The position numbers were made by a program, and so were the translations under genes. The notes beneath the pieces are model-generated. The model worked only from the letters and a program-made list of their open reading frames with translations. It did not search any database and was not told the origin of the DNA. Source: an uncultured Verrucomicrobia subdivision 3 bacterium (GTDB lineage Bacteria; Verrucomicrobiota; Verrucomicrobiae; Limisphaerales; UBA11358). From it: a DNA stretch of 20,951 nucleotides. Position 1 is the first letter of the stretch, and each line of letters begins with the position of its first letter. Of this stretch, positions 1-8,562 are shown in pieces. The stretch spans positions 1-20,951 of the forward strand of contig CAIXPZ010000011.1 of the NCBI GenBank assembly GCA_903921455.1. Direction: 5' to 3'.

Positions 1-1
1 A

Positions 2-124
2 TTCGCATTTCGCTGGAACACGCGGCATGACCCCGACGGCAAACGCATGGAGACATTTGCCAGCCAGATCGAAGGCAAACGATTAACCTATCGCCAAGTC
101 TCCCAGACTTTGTGCGTTTGTTAA
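2..124 (+). CDS. IS1595-family transposase, C-terminal fragment (cut by window edge)
   Basis: An open frame runs from the left edge to a TAA, giving 40 residues. It contains FAFRWNTRH followed by GKRLTYRQV. This is how transposases with the IS1595/ISXO2-type DDE domain (Pfam DDE_Tnp_IS1595) end: a Y/F-x-F-R-[YW]-N-x-R segment and then an EGKRLTY segment about 15 residues further on. The rest of the gene lies outside the window, so it is not possible to say whether the element is intact. The family call rests on remembered motif similarity over a short stretch. It is persuasive because both motifs occur at the right spacing and the stop follows directly. Confidence 0.68.
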   Translation, partial: FAFRWNTRHDPDGKRMETFASQIEGKRLTYRQVSQTLCVC

Positions 125-136
125 GTATACAAGCCC
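121..136. repeat. possible terminal inverted repeat of the IS1595-type element
   Basis: Immediately at the transposase stop lies TTAAGTATACAAGCCC, which on the other strand reads GGGCTTGTATACTTAA. IS1595-family ends usually start with a G-rich GGG(G)CT and lie very close to the transposase stop, so this is a plausible right end of the element. The left end is not in the window and cannot be compared, so this is inference from position and the GGGCT start only. Confidence 0.3.
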
Positions 137-236
137 GCAATGACATTGGTCGGGGCCTCCGGCTGCGCGGGATCGGCCGGGCGGTTCAGCCCGAATTCAT
201 ACCAGCGCGGGTCGGGCTGACGGAGCGGACGCCGCA

Positions 237-1520
237 CTATTTCGTTTCGTCGGGCGTCACCTGCACCTGGGTGGATAATTTAAAATCGCCGGCGGCGGTC
301 GCAAAGGTCAGTTCCAGCATGAAGGCCAGATAGCCCGTGGCCGGCTGGCTCACGCCGGCTGAGAGTTCCCGCGCCTCGGCCGTCACGGGCAGCTCGCGGC
401 TGGTCCATTTCGCGGGGCGGAAATCGCGCGTGGGCGCGGTGGCGGTCCAGAGCCGCGCGCGGGTCGCCGGCGCGTTGAAGGTGGCTTTCACCGCCGGGGT
501 CTGGTGACCGACCATTTGCCAGTGCAATTCCGGCAGGGCCGCGCCGTCGGCGATGAGTTGGAAGAAGGTGGCGAAAGCTTGGTTCGAGTCGCGGCCCAGG
601 CCGTGGCCGGCGTTGGGCAGATCGTAGATCATTTTCGGGCCGGTGAGGTCGGGAAAATAATGCCGCGTGGCGTCCACGGTCCAGAACGGGTCGTTCGCGC
701 CGATCAGAATGAGCTTGGGCAGCGTCAGGCGGTCGCGGTAGCTGAACGGGTCCACGATGGCGGCGAGGCGGGCCATCTCCGGCGTGTTCATCTTGTCGAT
801 GATGCCGGCCTCGGTGTAATCGTGGATGCTCGCGCTCTGGGCGCCATAGACCTGGTAGGCCCAATCGGTCTGCGCCTTGAGGTTGAGCGTGTCGAACACG
901 CGCGGGGCGATGGCGGTCACGCGGTCATCCACGGCGGCGGTGAGCCACGTGGTCCAGCCGCGTTTCGAGCCGCCGGTGACGACGAATTTCTGCGGCGCGG
1001 GGCGGTGCTGCTGGCCGAGCCAGGTCTGGGTGAGGTCCATCGCGCGGACGGCGCATTTCACCATGGGCAGCAGCAGCGGCCAGCTGCCGTCCCCGGTCTG
1101 GAGATATTGCGCGAAGGTGTAGGCGATGATGGCGTCGGCATAGCGGCCGTCGAACAGCGGCTGGTTGGGCACGCGCGACACGATGACGGCCCAGGCGCCC
1201 GCGCGCTGGGCGGCGGCGGTGGCCTCGTCGAGGTGGTTTTTGCCCTGATCGTCGGCGATGAACAGCGCGGCCACGTCGGGATGGCGCAGCTTGGGGGGCT
1301 CGATGATCCAGAGGAAGTTGGTCCACAGGCGCGCCTGCCAGCGTTGCGAGATGAAGCCGAGCTGCGTGACGGTGGCGCCGTCGTGGTGCTGCGTTTCCAG
1401 CACGCGCCAGGCGAAATTGGTGTCGGCGGTGTGGATGTAATCGTCGAGCGCGGTGGCCCGGAGCCCGCCCGTGGTGGCGGCCCAGAGGAGGAGCACCCAA
1501 ATCAGTTTGTGCATACGCAT
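237..1520 (-). CDS. PhoPQ-activated pathogenicity-related protein (secreted alpha/beta hydrolase)
   Basis: The protein belongs to the PhoPQ_related family (PqaA type, Pfam PF10142), exported alpha/beta-hydrolase-fold proteins of poorly known substrate. A hydrophobic signal segment (HKLIWVLLLWAATTGG) is followed by the mature domain. The nucleophile elbow GGSKRGWTTW (Ser about residue 185 from the chosen start), the acid in GANDPFW (Asp about 277) and the histidine in NAGHG (about 306) form the expected triad, in the family's order. The start is uncertain: in-frame candidates are GTG at 1547 and ATG at 1529, 1520 and 1514, none with a ribosome binding site. I chose 1520 because it gives a compact signal peptide with a basic start (MRMHK). 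The gene lies 73 bp downstream of the zinc-ribbon gene on the same strand, so it may be read from the rseP-ispG operon or on its own. Family call is strong; substrate unknown. Confidence 0.88.
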   Translation of the reverse strand: MRMHKLIWVLLLWAATTGGLRATALDDYIHTADTNFAWRVLETQHHDGATVTQLGFISQRWQARLWTNFLWIIEPPKLRHPDVAALFIADDQGKNHLDEATAAAQRAGAWAVIVSRVPNQPLFDGRYADAIIAYTFAQYLQTGDGSWPLLLPMVKCAVRAMDLTQTWLGQQHRPAPQKFVVTGGSKRGWTTWLTAAVDDRVTAIAPRVFDTLNLKAQTDWAYQVYGAQSASIHDYTEAGIIDKMNTPEMARLAAIVDPFSYRDRLTLPKLILIGANDPFWTVDATRHYFPDLTGPKMIYDLPNAGHGLGRDSNQAFATFFQLIADGAALPELHWQMVGHQTPAVKATFNAPATRARLWTATAPTRDFRPAKWTSRELPVTAEARELSAGVSQPATGYLAFMLELTFATAAGDFKLSTQVQVTPDETK

Positions 1521-1593
1521 AAAAGCCATATTACCCGTGATCCGCACCGTGGGTTGTTTGTTAAGTGGACGGTTGCCGCGTGCCGCCGCCGGC

Positions 1594-1959
1594 TCAACTG
1601 GCGAACAGGTTCACCGGGAGCTCGCTGCCGCAGTAGATGCAGCGGGGATATTTGGCGGAATTGATTTTGCCGCACCGGGGGCAGGGCAGGGGCGGGGACT
1701 TCGCCGCCTTGCCATCCAGGCGCCCGTCGCGGAGGTCGATTTCCTTGACGGCAGCCACGAGTTGCTCGTCGGAATAGCCGTGCTCCGTTTTCAAAAAGGT
1801 CCACAGCGCCTCGGTGATCAGCAGCAGCCGGTCCACATCGTGGCGCAACAGTTCCGCCTCCGTCTTGGCCTCGCGGGCGCTGGACTGGGCCTCGCTCGCG
1901 GCGGCCTGGGCCTGCGCGGTTTGCGCCTGCGAATAGAGTGAACCGTAGGAGGTGAACAT
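1594..1959 (-). CDS. small coiled-coil zinc-ribbon protein
   Basis: This is a 121-residue protein that I do not recognise as a named family. The N-terminal third (about residues 10-50) is Ala/Gln/Glu-rich with heptad-like spacing (QAQTAQAQAAASEAQSS), typical of a helical coiled coil. The C-terminus is a zinc ribbon with paired cysteines C93-x2-C96 and C107-x2-C110 (CPRCGKIN, then CIYC). There is no signal peptide or membrane segment, so a cytoplasmic protein binding one zinc ion is likely. The ATG starts only 7 bp after the ispG stop, which indicates co-transcription and probably translational coupling with ispG. The link to isoprenoid synthesis is positional only. Confidence 0.8.
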   Translation of the reverse strand: MFTSYGSLYSQAQTAQAQAAASEAQSSAREAKTEAELLRHDVDRLLLITEALWTFLKTEHGYSDEQLVAAVKEIDLRDGRLDGKAAKSPPLPCPRCGKINSAKYPRCIYCGSELPVNLFAS

Positions 1960-1966
1960 GCTCAGC

Positions 1967-3736
<1,770 letters not shown>

Positions 3737-3750
3737 AAGGGATTAAAGGA

Positions 3751-5202
3751 TTATTTCGGCGCGGCGAAGACGATGGGCACTTCCCGGTCGGCGCGGGCGC
3801 TGCGCAGCCAGTCGCCGGTGTCGAAGAACGCGATGTAAACCATGAACGTGATGAGCAGCGCGGCAAAGCCGGTCTGGATCCATTCGAGAATCTTCCCGCT
3901 CACCGGGCGGCGGCGGACCCATTCAATGAGCGACAGCGTGATGTGGCCGCCGTCCAGCACCGGCAGTGGCAGCAGGTTGAGCAGCGCGAGGTTCACGTTG
4001 AGGATCACGCTGAACCAGAGGACGCGCCGCCAGCCGTCCTCGTCCTGAAAGAGATTGGCATAGACGCGGATGATCATCACCGCGCCGCCGAGCTGCTGCA
4101 CGCCGATTTCGCCCTTGGAAAACAAGGCTCCGAAGGTGTTGAAGATCTGGCCGGCGCTCACCTTGATCTGGTCGAGCGGGCTCGGATAGACGAGCGTCTT
4201 GTTCGTGTCGCCCTGCCAGGCGACGATGCCGAAGGACGGCCCGCTGTTCGTGGGTTGCAGCGGCTTCACCGCCAGCAGGGTGCGGTCGAACTGCTCATCG
4301 CCGCGCTGGATCGTCAGGGTCACGGGCTTCACCACGCTGTTGCTCATCGCTTCCTCGGCGGAGACGACGGACATGAAGCTGTAAACTTTTTCGCCGTTCA
4401 GCGCCACCACGCGGTCGCCCGGTTTCAGGCCGGCAAGCGCGGCGGGACTGTTGGTGGCAATCTCGAATATGGAGGATTTGGCGGCGGCGGTGATGAGAAT
4501 CTGGCGGAGCGCCTTGCGTTCAGTGGGAATATCGAACAGCCCAAACAGGTTGAAAACTTTCGTCTTGCGGTGATACGGCGTGGCGTAGGCCGTCGCTTCC
4601 TTGCCGTCGCGGAGATACTTGATGGCGATATTCGTGCCGCTGCTGGTGACGATGCGCCACGTCACGCTGTCGGATGAGGTCGGGGCGAAGTGGTGGACCG
4701 GCTGGCCGTCCACTTCTAGAATCGTGTCGCCGGGCAGCAGGCCGGCCTTGGCGGCGGGACCGGTCGGGTCCACCCAGCCGACCACGGTGGAATTATCGGC
4801 TTCAATGCTGGGTTTGCCGACCTGCCAGACGACGACGGCAAACAACACCGCGAGCAGAAAGCTGAACAGCGGGCCGGCGAAAGCCACGATGATTTTGTCG
4901 AGCGGCGTGACATTCGGCAGCGGCTCGGCTGACTTGGCGTCGTCGCTTTTGCCCTCGATGGTTTCCATGGTCGCCATCTGCGGCAGGGCCACGTAGCCGC
5001 CGGCGGGAATCCAGCCCAGCGCGTATTCGACGCCGCCGATTTTCTTTTTCCAGATGGGCTTGCCGAACCAGATGGCAAAGCGGTCCACCCGCAGCCCGCG
5101 CCACTTGGCGGCGAGAAAATGGCCCAGCTCGTGGACGCCGATGAGCAGGTTGAAGAGCAGCACCACTTCGAGCGCCACGAGGATATATCGCAAAATAGTC
5201 AT
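3751..5202 (-). CDS. rseP: RIP-type site-2 zinc metalloprotease RseP
   Basis: This is an inner-membrane M50 intramembrane protease that cleaves anti-sigma factors and remnant signal peptides within the membrane. The first membrane segment carries the zinc motif H24-E-L-G-H28 (GVHELGHFLAAK). The third ligand motif, NLLPLPVLDGGH, sits near residues 409-420. Two PDZ domains lie between them: GWVDPTGPAAKAGLLPGDTI near residues 140-225, and NSPAALAGLKPGDRVVALNG near 235-320. The region KVSAGQIFNTFGALFSKGEIG plus the final hydrophobic helix (FAALLITFMVYIAFF) complete the usual topology. Length, 483 residues, is typical. In related bacteria the order is dxr-rseP-ispG; here ispG follows, but dxr is not upstream. 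Its place is taken by an AT-richer lipoprotein pair ending 68 bp before rseP. The ATG at 5202 has no visible Shine-Dalgarno. Confidence 0.96.
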   Translation of the reverse strand: MTILRYILVALEVVLLFNLLIGVHELGHFLAAKWRGLRVDRFAIWFGKPIWKKKIGGVEYALGWIPAGGYVALPQMATMETIEGKSDDAKSAEPLPNVTPLDKIIVAFAGPLFSFLLAVLFAVVVWQVGKPSIEADNSTVVGWVDPTGPAAKAGLLPGDTILEVDGQPVHHFAPTSSDSVTWRIVTSSGTNIAIKYLRDGKEATAYATPYHRKTKVFNLFGLFDIPTERKALRQILITAAAKSSIFEIATNSPAALAGLKPGDRVVALNGEKVYSFMSVVSAEEAMSNSVVKPVTLTIQRGDEQFDRTLLAVKPLQPTNSGPSFGIVAWQGDTNKTLVYPSPLDQIKVSAGQIFNTFGALFSKGEIGVQQLGGAVMIIRVYANLFQDEDGWRRVLWFSVILNVNLALLNLLPLPVLDGGHITLSLIEWVRRRPVSGKILEWIQTGFAALLITFMVYIAFFDTGDWLRSARADREVPIVFAAPK

Positions 5203-5270
5203 GTCGAAACAGGGGAGATAATACCGGCGGGAAAATTAACCGCAATCACAGAGCGCGACGAAGCGACCTT

Positions 5271-7025
5271 TTACTTAGAAATCTCAAAAGTCCATTCAGC
5301 CACGTCCCATTCGTCAGCAGAAAGATTTTTTACCGCCGATAACACTCCGTTGACGATGCTTTCTTGCATTATCGGCGTGCGAGCGACAACGAACCCAGAA
5401 GCTGATATTAAATCCTCAAGGGCAATCGGTTTTGTGGCGGCTATTGCTTTCACACCTTCAATTCCGGTGGGGCTGCTGGCATTGATTGAAAACGGCGCTT
5501 CCAAACTTGGAATGGTATAAATCCTGTTTGCTTGCACGAAATTCCCTCTTTGAAATGAATTGGGAAACAAAACATAAAGACCACCACTGGTTTGTAGGTC
5601 CAACAATGTCATATAGCAATCACGGTTGCTGCGTAAATGAAACTCGACTTCGTTGCCAATGGGATAACTCGTTTTGTCTGTCCAAATTTCCACTCGTAAT
5701 CCTCGACTGGTGGAACTCTTCGCAGGTAAGCGCAACCAAGCTTCTACATTGCTAGGAAAGGCCGGAACTGAACCCAGTGAATTCACCGACAGAAGCGGCT
5801 GTGTCTGTTGATGTGATATGTCAAAAAGATAGATGTCAATTTGTCTGCCAATTACTCCGAACACAACTGCATCAGCCTTTGTCTGTTCAATCTGCCGCTG
5901 TTCCTTTTCCGGTAACATGTCAAACCGCCCTTGGCGAAGATAGGCAATCGCGCTCTCGGAGAGAAACAAGATGTTGGGTTTTGATTCACTGCTGCGGCTT
6001 AGTACTGAATAAATTCGGTCGCGAACTGAAAGAGATTCAACCCCTGAGCCTCCCGTAAAGTTTGCAACCGCCAGGGTTTTCCATTTATGGCTTGTCATGG
6101 CTGCTTTGATTTTCAGTTCAAACCAAAGGCCAAAAAAATTGAAATATCGGTTCTGCAGACGTTCGAAAACACGCGCGGAGGGCTTTAAATTGGAGGCTTC
6201 GGTCAGGGTATCGAGCGCGTCAGAAAATTGTTCGGCTTGAGCTTTCTGTTCAGCTTGGGTGATGCGAACAATCACTCGTTCATCGTTGACGCGGTTAAGC
6301 GATGCTTGGGCAAAACTTTTAGTGCTGGAATCAACGGCAAGCTGGCGCAATGAATCCCATGCACTGAAAGCACCATCCCAATCAGAAAGTTTTTCCTCCA
6401 CATCAGCCAATGCAGTCCAAGCAGTCGGTGCGTTAGGATACAAGCCTACGGTGGACTTAAGAATTTCGCGCGCTTTTATAAGCGAACCGGCGTGAACAAA
6501 GGTTTGAGCTTCTGCCAAGAGGCTGTCCAAAGTTGTTGCTGCCTGATTTCTTGTTTTATTTTCCAGACGTGTGAGTTCGGTCTGGGGGACTGATATTAAA
6601 ATATAATATTGAAACCGCCTAAACTCAGGGCTGACTTCGTTATGCAGGTATCCTCGCTGGCAATACATGGCTTCTTGCCTCAAACCAACCACCGATCCGC
6701 CAGTATCGATTTGCCTTGAAGATTTATTTTGCTCAACGGCGTTGTTGCTGTGGTCGCCAATATCAGCACCGGTAGCCTTGGAAATTTGTCTTATGGAATC
6801 ATCCATTGCTTGAGAAACCCCCTGCTGTTCATCGGCTATATTTAGAACCGTTGAACGGCCAACGAAGAAGGCTCGACCATTTTCCGGCTCTGGCGCACGG
6901 TCTGCCCAGACGGGGCGTTCATCCTCGCTCTGGCGCATAACATCACTCGCGCATCCCCCGCCACCAAGTACCAGAAACCCGATAGCAAAAAGTTGGATGA
7001 AACTTTTGGAACAACTAAAACTCAC
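5271..7025 (-). CDS. lipoprotein with CsgG-like and DUF4384 domains
   Basis: This is a 584-residue exported lipoprotein. A signal peptide ends in a lipobox LGGGGC with lipidated Cys25. Residues about 38-150 (RAFFVGRSTV, ISVPQTEL) resemble the LPP20/FlgP-like region of envelope lipoproteins. Residues 165-290 are helical and TPR-like (LIKAREILKSTVGLYPNAPTAW). Residues about 315-415 look like a CsgG/FlgO-type domain (KTLAVANF, FLSESAIAYL, TKADAVVFGVIG). Residues about 443-550 match DUF4384 (PF14326): VEIWTDKTSYPIGNEVEFHLR, DCYMTLLDL, GLYVLFPNSF, IPS, and GIEGVKAIAATKPI. The GTG start overlaps the stop of the caspase-like gene (GTGA), so translation is coupled. DUF4384 is repeatedly found with C14 caspase-like proteins. 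Codon and base composition are AT-richer than the flanking genes. The function is unknown; I infer an envelope partner of the peptidase. Domain calls other than DUF4384 are moderate to weak. Confidence 0.85.
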   Translation of the reverse strand: MSFSCSKSFIQLFAIGFLVLGGGGCASDVMRQSEDERPVWADRAPEPENGRAFFVGRSTVLNIADEQQGVSQAMDDSIRQISKATGADIGDHSNNAVEQNKSSRQIDTGGSVVGLRQEAMYCQRGYLHNEVSPEFRRFQYYILISVPQTELTRLENKTRNQAATTLDSLLAEAQTFVHAGSLIKAREILKSTVGLYPNAPTAWTALADVEEKLSDWDGAFSAWDSLRQLAVDSSTKSFAQASLNRVNDERVIVRITQAEQKAQAEQFSDALDTLTEASNLKPSARVFERLQNRYFNFFGLWFELKIKAAMTSHKWKTLAVANFTGGSGVESLSVRDRIYSVLSRSSESKPNILFLSESAIAYLRQGRFDMLPEKEQRQIEQTKADAVVFGVIGRQIDIYLFDISHQQTQPLLSVNSLGSVPAFPSNVEAWLRLPAKSSTSRGLRVEIWTDKTSYPIGNEVEFHLRSNRDCYMTLLDLQTSGGLYVLFPNSFQRGNFVQANRIYTIPSLEAPFSINASSPTGIEGVKAIAATKPIALEDLISASGFVVARTPIMQESIVNGVLSAVKNLSADEWDVAEWTFEISK

Positions 7026-8311
7026 GGTTTTAATATGACATCCACATTCTGGTCGCCAAATTTTGCTGGCTCCTGTGTGGAACCGAGTTGGTTCGCTGCG
7101 CGGCGAACTTTTTCGCTCGCATCATCAAAACCATCAGTCAACAAACGCTTGCTCCCGTCGCCCCATGCCAACAGCAAATAGTGTGTGAACAATCCACCCT
7201 TAACTTCTTCCGATCCGATAGCCATTTGTCGGCCTGAAGATGCCGACAAAATCACCCGGCCTCCACTTTCTCCCATTTCCTGCATGTAGCGTGGGCGTAT
7301 CTCCAAATCCGCTGTTGGGGTCTTTTTCAGAACTTCCTGTCCGACTGGGCCGGTGTAGCACGCTTCCAGAATTACCAATTGGGTTTTGGCTTTTACCGTG
7401 TCGAGTTTCCGAGTCAAATCATCGAGCGAAAATCCGGTGGAAAACAATGAATCAGGATTTGTGTCATAGAGCAGGAGATACTTGGCATCTACCCCTTTGC
7501 CGTCCGTCGCCAGTTCCGGCGCACCGTGGCCAGCAAAATAAATCATCACGGCATCTTCCGGTAACGCTTGCTTCCGCAGCCAGTCAATCTGATTCAAAAT
7601 GTTTTCACGGGTGGCTTGCTCGTCGGTTAGCACCGAAATGTTGTCCCGCGTCAATTGTTCAGGATTGAGCTTGATTGCCCAATCACGGATTCGTTCTGCA
7701 TCTTGCTTGGCGTATGGAAGTCCAGGAACTTGCGGGCTTTTGTATTGCCCCACGCCAACCACAAGCAACCACATCTGTCGGTGTTGTCCGGGTTCCCAAA
7801 TTTTCTTTGAGGCTGACCTCGTAACCAATGAAGTTGTTCCTGTGCTATTTGCTGCCGCATCATTAGGCGTAGATTGCAGTTTGGTAATTAAAGTTGTCGC
7901 ATTTGGATCTGGTGAAAGGTTGCCATGAACTTTTTCGTCTAGTCTCCACATTGCACCAGTAAGCGGATCAACAACGATTAAACCCAAGAGTCCTCCAAAT
8001 AAAATGTTGCCGAAATACCACCCGTTCAAATGAGACGAAAATACCGTATTGGCTTGCATGTAGCCATTTTTCTCAAATACGCAGTGATATTCGGCTGATG
8101 AAAAATAGCCACCCTTTGAAGTCAAAGTTACTGTCATGGGCGTTATTCCTTTATGAATTTCCGACCCATTGTGATCCTTAACCGTAGCCGTTGCCCCGCT
8201 GGGATTGGAGTCAATAGTCACGGGCCAGCTCGAATTGCTAACGATACTCGCGCAACCAGTCACACTAATTATTAAAGCGAGCATCCCAATCAGTAAAAGA
8301 TTTGGTTTCAT
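7022..8311 (-). CDS. caspase-like (peptidase C14) lipoprotein
   Basis: From the ATG at 8311 the protein has 429 residues and a textbook lipoprotein signal: MKPNLLLIGMLALIISVTGC, with lipidated Cys20. An upstream in-frame TTG at 8428 would bury this signal, so it is rejected. AAAGGG, 5 bases before this ATG, is one of very few Shine-Dalgarno-like sites in the window. Residues about 28-130 form a PEGA-like domain (VTIDSNPSGATATV) ending in GWYFGNILFGGLLGLIVVDPLTGAMW, a segment common in small envelope lipoproteins. Residues about 180-425 are a caspase p20-like domain: WLLVVGVGQY, the catalytic His262 in MIYFAGHGAPE, the catalytic Cys318 in LVILEACYTG, then SASSGRQMA and GGLFTHYLL. Both dyad residues are present, so it should be an active, probably Arg/Lys-specific cysteine peptidase (orthocaspase), but located outside the cytoplasm. 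It overlaps the downstream DUF4384 gene by 4 bp. Confidence 0.9.
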   Translation of the reverse strand: MKPNLLLIGMLALIISVTGCASIVSNSSWPVTIDSNPSGATATVKDHNGSEIHKGITPMTVTLTSKGGYFSSAEYHCVFEKNGYMQANTVFSSHLNGWYFGNILFGGLLGLIVVDPLTGAMWRLDEKVHGNLSPDPNATTLITKLQSTPNDAAANSTGTTSLVTRSASKKIWEPGQHRQMWLLVVGVGQYKSPQVPGLPYAKQDAERIRDWAIKLNPEQLTRDNISVLTDEQATRENILNQIDWLRKQALPEDAVMIYFAGHGAPELATDGKGVDAKYLLLYDTNPDSLFSTGFSLDDLTRKLDTVKAKTQLVILEACYTGPVGQEVLKKTPTADLEIRPRYMQEMGESGGRVILSASSGRQMAIGSEEVKGGLFTHYLLLAWGDGSKRLLTDGFDDASEKVRRAANQLGSTQEPAKFGDQNVDVILKP

Positions 8312-8438
8312 ATTTTTCCCTTTGGTCGCACGTGAGATTAGTTGTTTTCCAATAGTAGGCAAGCCGCACCTGTGAATTCCCAGTTCATCTGAATGCATCA
8401 GCTTTACTTCCGCCTTCCACCGCGTCAACGACTAATCA

Positions 8439-8457
8439 TTAAATAACAATTATTTAA
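8439..8457. promoter_or_regulatory. AT-rich perfect palindrome upstream of the caspase-like gene
   Basis: TTAAATAA-CAA-TTATTTAA is an 8-bp perfect inverted repeat with a 3-bp spacer. It lies about 130 bp upstream of the caspase-like start, in the AT-rich gap between that gene and the ilvB terminator. Its size and symmetry fit an operator for a dimeric regulator next to a promoter for the lipoprotein pair. Because it is so AT-rich, a chance palindrome or an AT-rich promoter element is also possible. Confidence 0.3.
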
Positions 8458-8499
8458 ACATAAAAGGCAAAAAAAGCTTGGCGGCTGAACGGTTGGGTG

Positions 8500-8543
8500 C
8501 TCGCGTAAAAAGAATAACGGCGCGGTGAAAATCACCGCGCCGT
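8500..8543 (-). terminator. rho-independent terminator of ilvB
   Basis: A perfect 12-bp stem (8517-8528 with 8532-8543, ACGGCGCGGTGA / TCACCGCGCCGT) with a 3-nt loop lies 19 bp after the ilvB stop. On the minus strand it is followed by ATTCTTTTTACG. It separates ilvB from the lipoprotein pair, which therefore needs its own promoter. Confidence 0.92.
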
Positions 8544-8562
8544 CGGGGGAGGGGGTTTGAAC

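Noticed and set aside
116..1566. GTTTGTTAAGT repeated at 116-126 and 1556-1566
   Set aside because: An 11-base repeat is expected by chance many times in 20 kb. There is no further similarity around the copies to support an insertion-sequence boundary.
504..1664. Long plus-strand open frame of 386 codons
   Set aside because: It lies antisense to the PhoPQ-related gene and continues into the zinc-ribbon gene. Its His/Arg/Gly/Val-rich composition is the usual artefact of GC-rich antisense frames, with no motif.
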